This document shows, piece by piece, positions 19,481 through 29,238 of a stretch of 64,000 nt of DNA. Below the pieces are notes generated by a model. The model did no database searches and was not told the DNA's origin. It was given only the letters and a program-made list of their open reading frames with translations. Location: NCBI GenBank assembly GCA_947498625.1, contig CANMKR010000001.1:860090-924089 (forward strand), in the 5' to 3' direction. This DNA is from an uncultured Kangiella sp. (lineage in GTDB: Bacteria > Pseudomonadota > Gammaproteobacteria > Enterobacterales > Kangiellaceae). How positions within the stretch are numbered: position 1 is the stretch's first letter; every line of letters starts with the position of its first letter. The translations under genes and the position numbers were made by a program.

Positions 19481-19558
19481 ATGAATATAAACATCTGCAA
19501 TAAAGCATTCGCTAAAAAAGCTTTGAAACATAAAGCTATGGCGTGGTATTGCGGGTAA
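19481..19558 (+). CDS. Putative lysine-rich leader peptide (25 codons)
   Basis: ATG 19481 to TAA 19556-19558. The peptide begins MNINICNKAFAKKALKHK and ends AMAWYCG. Five of the 25 residues are Lys, all encoded by AAA and clustered at residues 8-18. Its last sense codons contain GCGGGT (19551-19556, running into the stop), which is complementary to the left arm ACCCGC of the terminator that follows. The gene after that terminator makes lysine. This fits a translation-controlled attenuator: lysine shortage stalls ribosomes at AAA codons and leaves GCGGGT free to break the terminator. No clear Shine-Dalgarno is present. The role is inferred. Confidence 0.55.
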   Translation: MNINICNKAFAKKALKHKAMAWYCG

Positions 19559-19575
19559 AAATGATAGTTTAAATT

Positions 19576-19601
19576 AAAAACCCGCTTCGGCGGGTTTTTT
19601 T
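19576..19601 (+). terminator. Intrinsic terminator/attenuator before lysAC
   Basis: AAAAACCCGC (19576-19585), loop TTCG, and GCGGGTTTTT (19590-19599) form a 10-bp stem capped by a UUCG tetraloop, followed by further Ts. It lies 22 bp before the lysAC start, not behind a completed gene. Its left arm can instead pair with 19551-19556 inside the leader ORF, so the two structures exclude each other. Confidence 0.8.
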
Positions 19602-19623
19602 ATGGCTGGCAAAAGGTGAAGTA

Positions 19624-22182
19624 ATGAATCAACAACAGTGGCAAGTGTTAAAGTTTGGAGGAACCAGCGTTTCCTCATTAAGTAACTGGCAAAATATTGT
19701 CAAGATTATAAAAAAGAAACTGGTTGCTAATAAAAGCATATTGATTGTTCACTCCGCTTTAAGTGGTGTTTCAAACACTTTAGAAAGAATTATAGAGTTT
19801 GCTATTAATGGTAAAGATGAGAAAACTCTGAATTTATTTGATGAAGTGATACATCTACACAAGGAGTTAATCGCCGAGCTAGAGTTATTCGCAGACTTAT
19901 TAGTAGAGCAGCAGTCTTACTTAAAAAAAATGTTAGATGGCATTTTATTATTGGGTGAGGTGTCTGATCGAATTAGAGCTGAAGTTTTAGCGCAAGGAGA
20001 ACTATGGGCAACAAAAATTGGCGCTGAGTATTTAAACCGTGAATTAGATAGTCATGCAACTTGGCTTGATGCAAGGCAGTACCTACTCAGCAGCTCAGAG
20101 GATTCTCAATACCTAACGGTTAATTGTAATTATAAGCCAGATAAAAATTTAATCTCGGCTATCAATCAAACATCAATAGTTGTCACACAGGGCTTTATTG
20201 CGGCAAATGCAGAACAAGAAACCGTATTAACTGGTCGTGGTGGTTCTGACACTTCAGCAGCTTACTTTGCCAGTAAAATTACTGCAGAGAGATTAGAAAT
20301 TTGGACTGATGTCGAAGGTATTTTCACAGCTAATCCTAATCAAGTACAAAATGCTCGGTTATTAAAGCAACTAGATTATGCCGAAGCTCAGGAAATGGCT
20401 TCCGCGGGTGCCAAGGTGTTACATCCAAGAGCTATTCAGCCCGCCAAAGAATTTCAAATACCTATTTATATTCGCTCGACTTTGGCACCTGAAATTAAGG
20501 GTACTAAAATTTACTCTGCTGAAACGACTAAGGGCATGGTTAAGGCGGTGACCGCTAAAGAAAAAGTTACTTTGATTTCAATGGAAAGCCAAGGTATGTG
20601 GCAACAAGCGGGTTACTTAGCAGATATATTTGCGATATTTAAAAAGCACAATGTTTCGATTGATCTAGTCTCCACATCTGAAACCAACATTACTGTAACC
20701 TTAGACAGTTTAACTCAAGTAATAAAAACAAAAGAGCTATCGCGTTTGATTCGCGATTTGGAAGAGGTTGCTGATGTTGAACTAATGACAAATTGCACGG
20801 CGGTATCCATTGTGGGGCAAAATGTTAGAGCAATCCTACACAAAATATCACCGGGATTGAGTATATTTGAAACTTATCCCGTCTATCTTTTATCGCAAGC
20901 AGCATCAGATCTAAATTTAACCTTTGTGATAGATGATGAATTTACGGAAAAAGTGATTGCTTCTTTACATGAGTTATTGATTAGCAATAACCCTAATAGC
21001 TCGATCTTAGGGCCAACCGTTGCAGAATTAGCACAAAATACTCAGCAACAAGAAGTAAGATGGTGGCATGAGCAAGTTAATAGATTAGAAGAAATACTAA
21101 GCACTACTAATCAAGCCTATGTATATCATCAACAAACGGTAAGCCAAAAAGTAGCGCAACTTTCTTCTTTGCAAGCTATTGAGCAAATTTTCTTTGCAGT
21201 TAAAGCGAATAACAATAAGCAGATATTAGAAAATATTTATCAGCAAGGGTTAGGTTTTGAAACGGTATCTTTAAATGAACTAGAATTAATTTTAGATTTA
21301 TTTCCTGGCATCGATAGAAATAAAATATTTTTCACACCGAATTTTGCAAATAAAGATGAGTATCAACAGGCTTTATCATTAGGTGTAAATTTATCTTTAG
21401 ATAGCACTTATCCATTAACTCAATGGCCTGATGTATTTTTTGGGCAGTCGGTGTTTTTACGAATTGACCCGAATATAGGGAAAGGACATCATGAAAATGT
21501 CAGAACTGCTGGAGCAACTTCCAAATTTGGTATCCCTATTTATGAATTAGAATCGATAAAAGCTGTTATTGAAGAGCATAAGATTTCTATTAGAGGCCTG
21601 CATGCTCATGCAGGCAGTGGGATTTTAACCCCTAGACACTGGGCAGAGCATGCACGATTATTGGCAGGACTAGCTACAGAATTTCCAACAGTAAAATACC
21701 TCAACCTAGGCGGAGGCTTTGGTATCAAAGAAAAGGCAGAGCAAGAATCGCTTGACTTTATCGAGGTGAATTTGGCTCTGAATGAGGTCAAGTCTGATTA
21801 CCCAGAACTTATTTTTTGGATAGAGCCTGGAAGGTATCTAGTTGCGGATGCTGGGATCTTAATATCTAAAGTAACGCAAGTTAAGCAAAAGCAAAACTAT
21901 TATTATGTGGGTATTAATACAGGCATGAATTCTCTTTTGAGGCCAGCCCTATACGGTTCATACCATCCTATCGAAAACCTTACTCGAATTAATGCTGATA
22001 AAGATAAGCTAGCAACCATCGTCGGCCCAATTTGTGAGAGTACGGATAAGCTGGGTATAGAAATTCCATTCCCCACAACTAAAGAGGGCGATATTATTTT
22101 AATTGATAAAGTTGGAGCCTACGGTCATGTAATGAGTAATCGTTACAACTTAAGAGAGCCTGCAAAAGAGTTTTGTATTTAA
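19624..22182 (+). CDS. Bifunctional aspartate kinase/diaminopimelate decarboxylase
   Basis: 852 aa fusion of the first and last enzymes of the lysine pathway. Residues 1-290 are the aspartokinase catalytic domain (KFGGTSV at 10-16, VLTGRGGSDTSAAY), followed by ACT regulatory domains (about 305-460). From about 500 to 852 it is a PLP-dependent decarboxylase: Lys527 in FFAVKANNNK should bind PLP, and HAGSGI, LGGGFGI (near 696), EPGRY (734) and CESTDKLG (Cys804) are present. Such fusions are known in some gammaproteobacteria such as Xanthomonas relatives. The Shine-Dalgarno AAAGGTGA precedes the ATG. The leader upstream points to control by lysine. Confidence 0.93.
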   Translation: MNQQQWQVLKFGGTSVSSLSNWQNIVKIIKKKLVANKSILIVHSALSGVSNTLERIIEFAINGKDEKTLNLFDEVIHLHKELIAELELFADLLVEQQSYLKKMLDGILLLGEVSDRIRAEVLAQGELWATKIGAEYLNRELDSHATWLDARQYLLSSSEDSQYLTVNCNYKPDKNLISAINQTSIVVTQGFIAANAEQETVLTGRGGSDTSAAYFASKITAERLEIWTDVEGIFTANPNQVQNARLLKQLDYAEAQEMASAGAKVLHPRAIQPAKEFQIPIYIRSTLAPEIKGTKIYSAETTKGMVKAVTAKEKVTLISMESQGMWQQAGYLADIFAIFKKHNVSIDLVSTSETNITVTLDSLTQVIKTKELSRLIRDLEEVADVELMTNCTAVSIVGQNVRAILHKISPGLSIFETYPVYLLSQAASDLNLTFVIDDEFTEKVIASLHELLISNNPNSSILGPTVAELAQNTQQQEVRWWHEQVNRLEEILSTTNQAYVYHQQTVSQKVAQLSSLQAIEQIFFAVKANNNKQILENIYQQGLGFETVSLNELELILDLFPGIDRNKIFFTPNFANKDEYQQALSLGVNLSLDSTYPLTQWPDVFFGQSVFLRIDPNIGKGHHENVRTAGATSKFGIPIYELESIKAVIEEHKISIRGLHAHAGSGILTPRHWAEHARLLAGLATEFPTVKYLNLGGGFGIKEKAEQESLDFIEVNLALNEVKSDYPELIFWIEPGRYLVADAGILISKVTQVKQKQNYYYVGINTGMNSLLRPALYGSYHPIENLTRINADKDKLATIVGPICESTDKLGIEIPFPTTKEGDIILIDKVGAYGHVMSNRYNLREPAKEFCI

Positions 22183-22198
22183 CTTGGGCTTATAATGG

Positions 22199-22576
22199 TT
22201 AATGACTCAAGCTGTATTGGTACTTTGCTTTGGTGTCGTCTAACAGAGATTTCCACATAAAGCAGTAAACATTTTCTTTTTCTGCTGTAAATTGGTAATT
22301 GAGTTCTGAGAGGTTGCGTTCTGCTAGGGGATAAACAGTGTCATTATCGAGATGATAATGAAAGTTAAACTTAACTGGCAAGTTACTATTGAAGGTGAAG
22401 CTAACGGATTGCCCTTTAGTTAACTCAGGGCAGATCTCAACTATCTGCCCTTTGTTACCCTTAATGATTCCATGATGCGCTAGTTTCTTTGCCGGTCCTT
22501 TTTCAAGAGACTCATTCTTAGCAGCCTGGCAAGATGCTAAAAAAATTAATAAGGCGAAAAGAAAGCTAAGCTTCAT
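22199..22576 (-). CDS. Small hypothetical lipoprotein
   Basis: 125 aa. The signal peptide ends with lipobox FLASC (Cys16). The mature part has FTFNSNLPVKFNFHYH and DNDTVYPLAER, compatible with a small beta-rich periplasmic domain. I do not recognise a named family. It starts 15 bp downstream of the valS stop on the same strand and may be co-transcribed with it. Confidence 0.65.
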   Translation of the reverse strand: MKLSFLFALLIFLASCQAAKNESLEKGPAKKLAHHGIIKGNKGQIVEICPELTKGQSVSFTFNSNLPVKFNFHYHLDNDTVYPLAERNLSELNYQFTAEKENVYCFMWKSLLDDTKAKYQYSLSH

Positions 22577-22591
22577 AATAAATCTAGTAAA

Positions 22592-25372
22592 TTATAATTC
22601 TTTTAAGCTTTCGATTTGCTCTTTGACTTTAGCCAAGGCTGTCTCAATTTCTTCTAGTTTTGCTTTCTCTTTTTCAACAACCGCCGCAGGTGCTTTGTCA
22701 GAAAAATTAGCGTTTGATAACTTTCCAGAAATTCTAGCTTGTTCTTTATTGAGCTTTTCAGACTCTTTCGCCAACCTTAACATTTCCTGCTCTACATCGA
22801 TTAAACCGGCCATTGGGATTAAAATTTCCATATTGCCTGCCAATGCAGTTGCGGACAGTGGAGCTGACTCATCTGCATTTAGCCATTGAGTCGTTTCTAA
22901 CTTGGCTAGTTTACTTAAGAAGTTTGAGTAGTTATTCAATCGATGCTGATCTTGCTCTGAGCCATGTTTAAACAATGCATTTAATGGCTTGCCAGGAGCA
23001 ATATTCATTTCACCACGAATATTACGGATGCCGACGATAATGGTTTTTAGCCAGTCGATATCTTGATCTGCTTTAGTATCTTGCAAACTTGAATTTGCTT
23101 CTGGAAATGGTTGGAACATGATGCTCTCGCCTTCAATTCCAGCAAGTGGAGCTACTTTTTGCCAAATCTCTTCAGTGATAAACGGCATGAAAGGGTGTAG
23201 CAAACGCAATAACTCTTCTAAGACAGTAACTAGGGTATGTCGAGTACCGCGTTTTTCGGCATCACTGTAATTATCGCCATACAAAATCGGTTTGGATAAT
23301 TCTAGATACCAGTCGCAATAAGTATTCCATGTAAATTCGTATAGTGCATTAGCTGCTAGATCAAAACGGTATTGCTCAATGGCTGCTTCGTATTCCACGA
23401 TAGCGGTTTGTAGCTTGCTGATGATCCAACGATCGGCAACACTTAAAACTTTCTCGTCATCGCCAAGACCAGTATCTTGATCTTCAGTATTCATCAAGAC
23501 ATAACGAGTGGCATTCCAGATTTTATTACAGAAGTTTCGATAACCTTCAACGCGATTTAAATCGAAATTAATATCACGAGAAGTTGACGCCATGGCACAG
23601 AAAGTAAAGCGCATAGCATCTGTACCGTACGACTCAATACCGTCTGGGAATTGCTTACGAGTGCGCTTAGTAATTTTAGCTTTGTCAGATTCTCTGTCTT
23701 GCTGCATACCATGAGTACGCTTTGCCACTAAATCATCTAAACCAATGCCATCTATTAAGTCGATTGGGTCAAGCACATTGCCTTTAGACTTGGACATCTT
23801 TTGACCTTGTTCATCTTTAATAAGGCCAGTGATGTAAATTTCTTTGAAAGGGACTTTACCCGTAAATTTCAAGCCCATCATGATCATGCGGGCTACCCAG
23901 AAGAAAATAATATCGAAACCAGTAACCAAAACATTAGTGGGCAAAAAAGTTTCTAATTCAGGCTTTTTCTCTGGCCAACCTAAAGTAGCAAATGGCCAAA
24001 GGGCAGAGGAGAACCAAGTATCGAGTACATCTTGGTCACGCTTTAATTCGATATCACCTAAGTTATATTTTTGGCGTACTTCTTCTTCAGAGCGACCAAC
24101 ATACACTTCGCCATCATTGTCATACCAAGCTGGAATTTGATGTCCCCACCAAAGCTGACGTGAAATACACCAGTCTTGAATATTTTCCATCCAATGGTAG
24201 TAGGTATTAGCCCAGTTTTCAGGGACAAATTTAATATCACCATCTTTAACCGCTTTCAAAGCAGGTTCTGCTAAAGGTGCAATTTTCACATACCACTGAT
24301 CGGTAAGGTACGGCTCTATGACCACGCCAGAACGGTCGCCTCTGGGAACTTTTAATTTATGCGGATCAATTTTTTCTAGTAAGCCAAGAGCTTCGAAATC
24401 GGCTATTACTTTTTTACGCGCTGCGAAACGCTCTAACCCTTGAAAGGCTTCTGGAGCATTGCTATTGATATGCGCGGTTTCGGTAAGAATGTTTATCAAG
24501 GGTAAATCATGACGCTTACCCATCTCGTAATCATTGAAATCGTGTGCAGGGGTTATTTTTACGCAACCGGTTCCAAAATCCTTTTCAACATAGTCATCAG
24601 CAATGATGGGGATTTCACGATCCGTTAAAGGAAGCTTAATCGTTTTACCCACTAAATGCGCATAACGTTCATCCTCTGGATGTACTGCTACAGCCGAGTC
24701 ACCCAGCATAGTTTCTGGCCGAGTTGTCGCTACTACTAGATGACCAGAGCCATCAGCAAGCGGGTAACGTAGATGCCATAAGTGGCCATTCTCTTCTTCT
24801 GATTCTACTTCGAGATCAGAAACCGCAGTTAAGAGTTTAGGATCCCAGTTAACTAAACGTTGTCCGCGATAGATTAAACCTTCTTCATGCAGTTGAACGA
24901 AGACTTCTAACACCGCGGCAGAAAGTTCTTCATCCATAGTAAAGGCTTCACGTTGCCAATCACAGGAATCGCCTAAGCGACGCATTTGGCTAGTAATAGT
25001 GCCACCCGATTGATCTTTCCATTCCCAAACTTTATCGATGAACTTTTCACGTCCTAAATCGTGGCGGCTGATACCTTCTGCGCCAAGCAAACGTTCAACC
25101 ACCATCTGGGTGGCGATACCCGCATGATCAGTACCTGGTTGCCACAAAGTATTATCACCTTTCATACGGTGATAACGAGTTAAGGCATCCATGATGGTAT
25201 GTTGGAAAGCATGTCCCATATGTAAACTACCCGTGACATTGGGCGGCGGGATCATAATGCTGTAGCTAGCTTGGCCGGCTTGATTCGTCGGATTCGACGC
25301 AAAGTAGTTCTTATCTTCCCACTGCTGATATAGGGTTTGCTCTATGGCTTTGGGATCGTATGCTTTATCCAT
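22592..25372 (-). CDS. valS: Valyl-tRNA synthetase
   Basis: 926 aa class I synthetase. HIGH-type motif in [15 protein letters not shown] (about 42-56), editing domain with [10 protein letters not shown] and [15 protein letters not shown] motif in [14 protein letters not shown], then the anticodon-binding domain and a C-terminal coiled coil (about 860-926) that contacts the tRNA-Val core. Length and domain order are typical. On the minus strand a TATAAT (complement of 25421-25426) lies about 50 bp upstream. Confidence 0.97.
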   Translation of the reverse strand: MDKAYDPKAIEQTLYQQWEDKNYFASNPTNQAGQASYSIMIPPPNVTGSLHMGHAFQHTIMDALTRYHRMKGDNTLWQPGTDHAGIATQMVVERLLGAEGISRHDLGREKFIDKVWEWKDQSGGTITSQMRRLGDSCDWQREAFTMDEELSAAVLEVFVQLHEEGLIYRGQRLVNWDPKLLTAVSDLEVESEEENGHLWHLRYPLADGSGHLVVATTRPETMLGDSAVAVHPEDERYAHLVGKTIKLPLTDREIPIIADDYVEKDFGTGCVKITPAHDFNDYEMGKRHDLPLINILTETAHINSNAPEAFQGLERFAARKKVIADFEALGLLEKIDPHKLKVPRGDRSGVVIEPYLTDQWYVKIAPLAEPALKAVKDGDIKFVPENWANTYYHWMENIQDWCISRQLWWGHQIPAWYDNDGEVYVGRSEEEVRQKYNLGDIELKRDQDVLDTWFSSALWPFATLGWPEKKPELETFLPTNVLVTGFDIIFFWVARMIMMGLKFTGKVPFKEIYITGLIKDEQGQKMSKSKGNVLDPIDLIDGIGLDDLVAKRTHGMQQDRESDKAKITKRTRKQFPDGIESYGTDAMRFTFCAMASTSRDINFDLNRVEGYRNFCNKIWNATRYVLMNTEDQDTGLGDDEKVLSVADRWIISKLQTAIVEYEAAIEQYRFDLAANALYEFTWNTYCDWYLELSKPILYGDNYSDAEKRGTRHTLVTVLEELLRLLHPFMPFITEEIWQKVAPLAGIEGESIMFQPFPEANSSLQDTKADQDIDWLKTIIVGIRNIRGEMNIAPGKPLNALFKHGSEQDQHRLNNYSNFLSKLAKLETTQWLNADESAPLSATALAGNMEILIPMAGLIDVEQEMLRLAKESEKLNKEQARISGKLSNANFSDKAPAAVVEKEKAKLEEIETALAKVKEQIESLKEL

Positions 25373-25447
25373 GATTATACTGGCCTGAATGTTATGCTGC
25401 AGTTTTGCGTAAAACCTTGAATTATAGCGTTTGTAGGGGATTTATCT

Positions 25448-25469
25448 AGGTTTGAAGTGATTCAAACCT
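25448..25469. other. Perfect hairpin between the methyltransferase gene and valS
   Basis: AGGTTTGAA (25448-25456), GTGA, TTCAAACCT (25461-25469): a 9-bp perfect stem only 3 bp after the methyltransferase stop and about 75 bp upstream of valS. No T-run follows on the minus strand, so it is not a standard terminator. It could be an operator or a transcript-stabilising structure. Confidence 0.5.
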
Positions 25470-25472
25470 AAA

Positions 25473-26012
25473 CTATTTTTCACAAAGATAAATAAATGCT
25501 GGTGGCGCGTTACGCAAAACGAATTTTAGAGTGTTTTTGGCAAAATATTTATTGATAAATTTACGGTCTTTTAACGAATATTGATACTGGATAAAAAGAC
25601 CACCAGGCTTCAAGGATTGATAGATCGCAGCCATTAACTCTTCTTTCATGGAGTCGTTAAATAAGGCTAAAGGTAAGCAAGAAACCACGACGTCAATCGC
25701 ATCATTGCCAAAGTCATTGGCAATTTCTAGCGCTGAACGCTCAAGGATGGTCAAGCGTTCGTCAGACACATTATTTTTTAGCAGCTTGATAAATTCGGCA
25801 TTGATTTCATAGCAATCTAAGCTTGCATCGGTAGACATATGGGCGAGTAAACTTTTAGTTACTGCACCATTACCGGCTCCTAATTCAACCACCTTAGTTA
25901 CGTTATCTGGAATTAAGCGACTGATTTTGTTAGCTAAAAAGCGCGAACTAGGGAAAAAGGTTCCCGTGCTTTTTATATTACTTATAGCATTTCTGGTAAA
26001 TTTAGGGCTCAT
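25473..26012 (-). CDS. SAM-dependent methyltransferase, phospholipid N-methyltransferase-like
   Basis: 179 aa class I methyltransferase. SAM-binding motif I is VVELGAGNGAVTKSL (about 41-55), with the acidic loop CYEINAEF and the motif IV region VVSCLPLALFN. The N-terminal TGTFFPSSRFLANKI is like that of bacterial PmtA-type phospholipid methyltransferases and KsgA relatives. The target lipid or RNA cannot be told. It lies 43 bp downstream of holC on the same strand. Confidence 0.75.
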   Translation of the reverse strand: MSPKFTRNAISNIKSTGTFFPSSRFLANKISRLIPDNVTKVVELGAGNGAVTKSLLAHMSTDASLDCYEINAEFIKLLKNNVSDERLTILERSALEIANDFGNDAIDVVVSCLPLALFNDSMKEELMAAIYQSLKPGGLFIQYQYSLKDRKFINKYFAKNTLKFVLRNAPPAFIYLCEK

Positions 26013-26055
26013 TATTGTTCTTAGTGGTAATTGCGTTAAGTTGGCCTTAGACGAC

Positions 26056-26484
26056 TTAATGCTTATGATGTTTCAAAGGATAGCCATGACTACGGTAAAA
26101 TTTATAGCGCTCGCGCGCGCTTTCTTTAGCATCGTCTTGGTTCGGTACAATTTCAAAACACTGTAAGAAGTAACTAAAAAACTTTTGCACTTCATTGCTG
26201 AGATTAATTAAACAGTCATGCTGATTTTCTGGCGGCTGCAGGTAACCAATTTGCACGGGTGGTGGCTTATTAGGCCCTTCGCCAACAAGATTGTGTGGGA
26301 TAAAATCTTCTAAATCTTGCGTCCATAACCATTCATCAAGCTGTTTTGCCTGCTCTTCAGAAGCGGCATGTATATAAATTTTGCGTGACTGGCGATACAG
26401 CTGTTGAACTTGTTGGCCTATCAATTCCAGATAGGCCTTATCGCCAGTGACTTGTTCACAAATGTGAAATTCAACCTGTGTCAT
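26056..26484 (-). CDS. holC: DNA polymerase III chi subunit
   Basis: 142 aa, the normal length. Chi links the clamp loader to single-stranded DNA-binding protein. The sequence shows VEFHICEQV at the start, IYIHAASEEQAKQLDEWLW in the middle and FIPHNLVGEGP, the usual conserved block. It starts 5 bp after the pepA stop, the conserved pepA-holC pair that normally precedes valS in gammaproteobacteria. Here the methyltransferase gene is inserted between holC and valS. Confidence 0.92.
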   Translation of the reverse strand: MTQVEFHICEQVTGDKAYLELIGQQVQQLYRQSRKIYIHAASEEQAKQLDEWLWTQDLEDFIPHNLVGEGPNKPPPVQIGYLQPPENQHDCLINLSNEVQKFFSYFLQCFEIVPNQDDAKESARERYKFYRSHGYPLKHHKH

Positions 26485-26489
26485 ACAGT

Positions 26490-27989
26490 TTAAGAAGCCT
26501 TGCTGACGCGATTAAGTACGATTTGACTTAATAATGGGACTGGTCTACCTGTGGCACCTTTTTGCGCGCCACTACGCCATGCAGTACCCGCAATATCAAG
26601 GTGTGCCCAACGGTACTTTTTAGTGAATTTAGCTAAGAAACAACCGGCTGTAATGGAGCCAGCAGGGCGTCCACCTAAATTACTAAAGTCAGCAAAGTTC
26701 GACTTTAATTGGCTATGATAATCGTCCCAGATAGGCAGGCGCCATACTCGGTCTTGAGTCATGTCACTAGCATTTTCAATTTCATGGGCTAAAGGATTAT
26801 TATTACTCATTAAGCCAGTGGCATGATGCCCTAAAGCAATAATCACAGCACCTGTAAGCGTTGCAATATCAATAACGATTTCTGGATTATATTTTTCAAT
26901 GTAAGTTAAAGCGTCGCAAAGCACTAAACGGCCTTCGGCGTCGGTATTTAAAATCTCAACCGTTTGTCCAGAAAGAGTGGTAACAATGTCGCCCGGACGA
27001 GAAGCGTTACTGGCTGGCATATTTTCAGCCGCAGCAACAAAACCGATAACATTGATTGGCAAGTCCATTTCAGCGATAGACTTCATCAAACCGAATACCG
27101 AAGCTGCACCCCCCATATCGTATTTCATTTCATCCATACCAGCACCTGGCTTCAACGAAATACCGCCGGTATCAAAGGTAATACCTTTACCAACAAACAC
27201 TAGCGGCTTGGCATCTTTTTCACCGCCCATATACTCCATGGCGATCATTTTGCCGGGTTGGGCAGAACCTTGGGAAACAGAAACAAAAGCGCCAGCGCCC
27301 ATTTCTTTTAATTCAGACTCATCTAAAACATCGACGCTCATTGCAGCGTAGTCTTCGGCTAATTTAGTAGCTTGCTCTGCTAGGTAACTTGGATGACAGA
27401 TATTACCCGGTAAATTGGCTAAATCTTTGGTGAAGCTTTGACCTTTAGAAATCGCTTCTGCGTGATTAATCGCTAATTCTGATTGTGCTAAATCTGCACG
27501 AGAGTCGATTAAGTAGGTTACTTTACGAAGCGGCTTACGAGTTTCTGATTTTTTACTCTTCAATTGGTCAAAACTGTATAAAGCATCATTCGCAGCTTCA
27601 ATCGCAAAGCGGATTTTCCAATATAAGTCTTGGCCTTTAACATTCAACATGGTTAAACAGTTTAAGGCGTCAGTGGTGCCTGTTTCGTGTAGTATTTTGA
27701 TGATTTTCTTTGAAACTTTTTGATAATTAGCAACATTAAACTCGCGCTCTTTACCACAACCTACTAATAAAATACGGTCGCAATTTGAATTTGGAATCGA
27801 GTGCAATAATAAAGTTTGGCCTAGTTTGCCTTCCATATCACCACTACGTAAAATGCCGCTTAAATAACCATCAGTGACTTCATCGACTAGCTGTGCTTGC
27901 GGGCTTAATTTTCTTGAATCGAAAATCCCTAAGATTAAACAACCTGCCTTTTGTTTGTCTGAACTACCGCTTTTAACAAAGAATTCCAT
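26490..27989 (-). CDS. pepA: Leucyl aminopeptidase (cytosol aminopeptidase, M17)
   Basis: 499 aa. Two-metal M17 peptidase that removes N-terminal residues; in E. coli it also binds DNA. The signature NTDAEGRLVLCDALTY and the metal-site segment VGKGITFDTGGISLKPGAGMD are complete, and the macro-like N-terminal domain is present. It is divergent from lptF, a conserved arrangement. Confidence 0.96.
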   Translation of the reverse strand: MEFFVKSGSSDKQKAGCLILGIFDSRKLSPQAQLVDEVTDGYLSGILRSGDMEGKLGQTLLLHSIPNSNCDRILLVGCGKEREFNVANYQKVSKKIIKILHETGTTDALNCLTMLNVKGQDLYWKIRFAIEAANDALYSFDQLKSKKSETRKPLRKVTYLIDSRADLAQSELAINHAEAISKGQSFTKDLANLPGNICHPSYLAEQATKLAEDYAAMSVDVLDESELKEMGAGAFVSVSQGSAQPGKMIAMEYMGGEKDAKPLVFVGKGITFDTGGISLKPGAGMDEMKYDMGGAASVFGLMKSIAEMDLPINVIGFVAAAENMPASNASRPGDIVTTLSGQTVEILNTDAEGRLVLCDALTYIEKYNPEIVIDIATLTGAVIIALGHHATGLMSNNNPLAHEIENASDMTQDRVWRLPIWDDYHSQLKSNFADFSNLGGRPAGSITAGCFLAKFTKKYRWAHLDIAGTAWRSGAQKGATGRPVPLLSQIVLNRVSKAS

Positions 27990-28122
27990 ACTACACCTGC
28001 AAATTATTGATTTTTCGTTATAATGTTGAAAAAGTTGGATTAGTTTAACCGATATTGGGATTTAATCCAGCCTCTATTGTCCAATTCAATTAGATAAAAA
28101 GTAGAAGTTTCTAGGCCCAAAT

Positions 28123-29238
28123 TTGATTATCAGTCGTTACTTAAATCGCGAAGTTTTTACCAGCACAACCGCTATCCTGGGGGTTTTGTTTGCGATTTTT
28201 ATCAGCCAAAGAATTGTCAAACATTTGGGCCAAGCAGCCAATGGTGACATTTCAGGCACTATGGTTTGGCAAATGGTGGGGCTATTCTCGCCGGTCTTAA
28301 TTGGGTTCTTATTGCCTCTGGCTTTCTTCCTTGGCTGTTTGCTCGCTTTCAGTCGTTTATATGTGGACAGCGAAATGGCGGTTTTACGCTCCTCAGGAGT
28401 TAGCGAGTATCGTCTGATAAAAATGTTGTTACCGATTGCTTTTATCGTTTCGATAATTGGCGGCGTTGTTACCTTATGGGTTGCTCCTTGGGCGAGCGAA
28501 ACCACCTATGAGTTAAGAGATGAGCAAGCCAGTAAGTTAGAGCTGAGTATGTTATCGCCAGGCCAGTTTCAAACTTTCCAAAAAGCTAAGGGCGTTGTCT
28601 ATGTGGATGAAGCCAGTGAAGGCTCACAAAGTGGATTGGGTAACTTTTTCTTGGCTGAGCTACCAGAGGATGAGCAGGGCGAAAGCCGATTAGTTTCTGC
28701 AAAGAGTGCTGAACGCTTTTATGATGAAAAACAAGATAAAAACTTTTTGCAGTTAAATGATGGCTACGTTTATCAGTTGGATAAAAATAAGCAAGTTCGA
28801 AAAATTACCAAGTTTGAACATTATTATGCTCGACTTGATGCCGAGCAAAGCATTACTTCTAGACGTAAAATTACCGCAACGCCGACCATTAAACTTTGGC
28901 AAGACCAAGACGCTTTAAGTTTAGCTGAACTTAATTGGCGGCTGGCCGTTCCTATGTCAGTTCCATTTTTATTGCTATTGGCGATCCCTCTAAGTCGGGT
29001 TCGGCCGAGAGAAGGTAAGTTTGCCAAAATATTACCAGCTATCTTTGTCTATATTGGCTACATCATTGCAATCGTCGTCTTTAGGCGGTGGATTGAAGAT
29101 GGCCAAATTCCAGGTTGGGTGGGCTATATACCTATTTACCTTACGATGGCCTTATTGGCGGTAAGGCTTTTGTATTTGCATAGCCGCGCCAATACCCATG
29201 ACAATAAATCCAAAAAGAAAAGCGAGGTGGTTTCGTGA
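28123..29238 (+). CDS. lptF: LPS export ABC transporter permease LptF
   Basis: 371 aa. It has six membrane helices (two N-terminal near 15-60, one near 100, three near 270-350) around a periplasmic beta-jellyroll domain (about 125-255). With LptG and LptB it extracts LPS from the inner membrane. The start is TTG at 28123 (IISRYLNREVFTST), matching the family N terminus. It overlaps lptG by 4 bp. Confidence 0.95.
   Translation: MIISRYLNREVFTSTTAILGVLFAIFISQRIVKHLGQAANGDISGTMVWQMVGLFSPVLIGFLLPLAFFLGCLLAFSRLYVDSEMAVLRSSGVSEYRLIKMLLPIAFIVSIIGGVVTLWVAPWASETTYELRDEQASKLELSMLSPGQFQTFQKAKGVVYVDEASEGSQSGLGNFFLAELPEDEQGESRLVSAKSAERFYDEKQDKNFLQLNDGYVYQLDKNKQVRKITKFEHYYARLDAEQSITSRRKITATPTIKLWQDQDALSLAELNWRLAVPMSVPFLLLLAIPLSRVRPREGKFAKILPAIFVYIGYIIAIVVFRRWIEDGQIPGWVGYIPIYLTMALLAVRLLYLHSRANTHDNKSKKKSEVVS

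Noticed and set aside
19362-19600. Lysine riboswitch (L box) upstream of lysAC
   Set aside because: I looked for the conserved L-box segments and could not find them; the Lys-codon ORF and terminator explain the region better. A covariance search would settle it.
25373-25472. T-box or leader-peptide control of valS
   Set aside because: No T-box motif, Val-rich short ORF or intrinsic terminator before valS; only a hairpin without a T-run.
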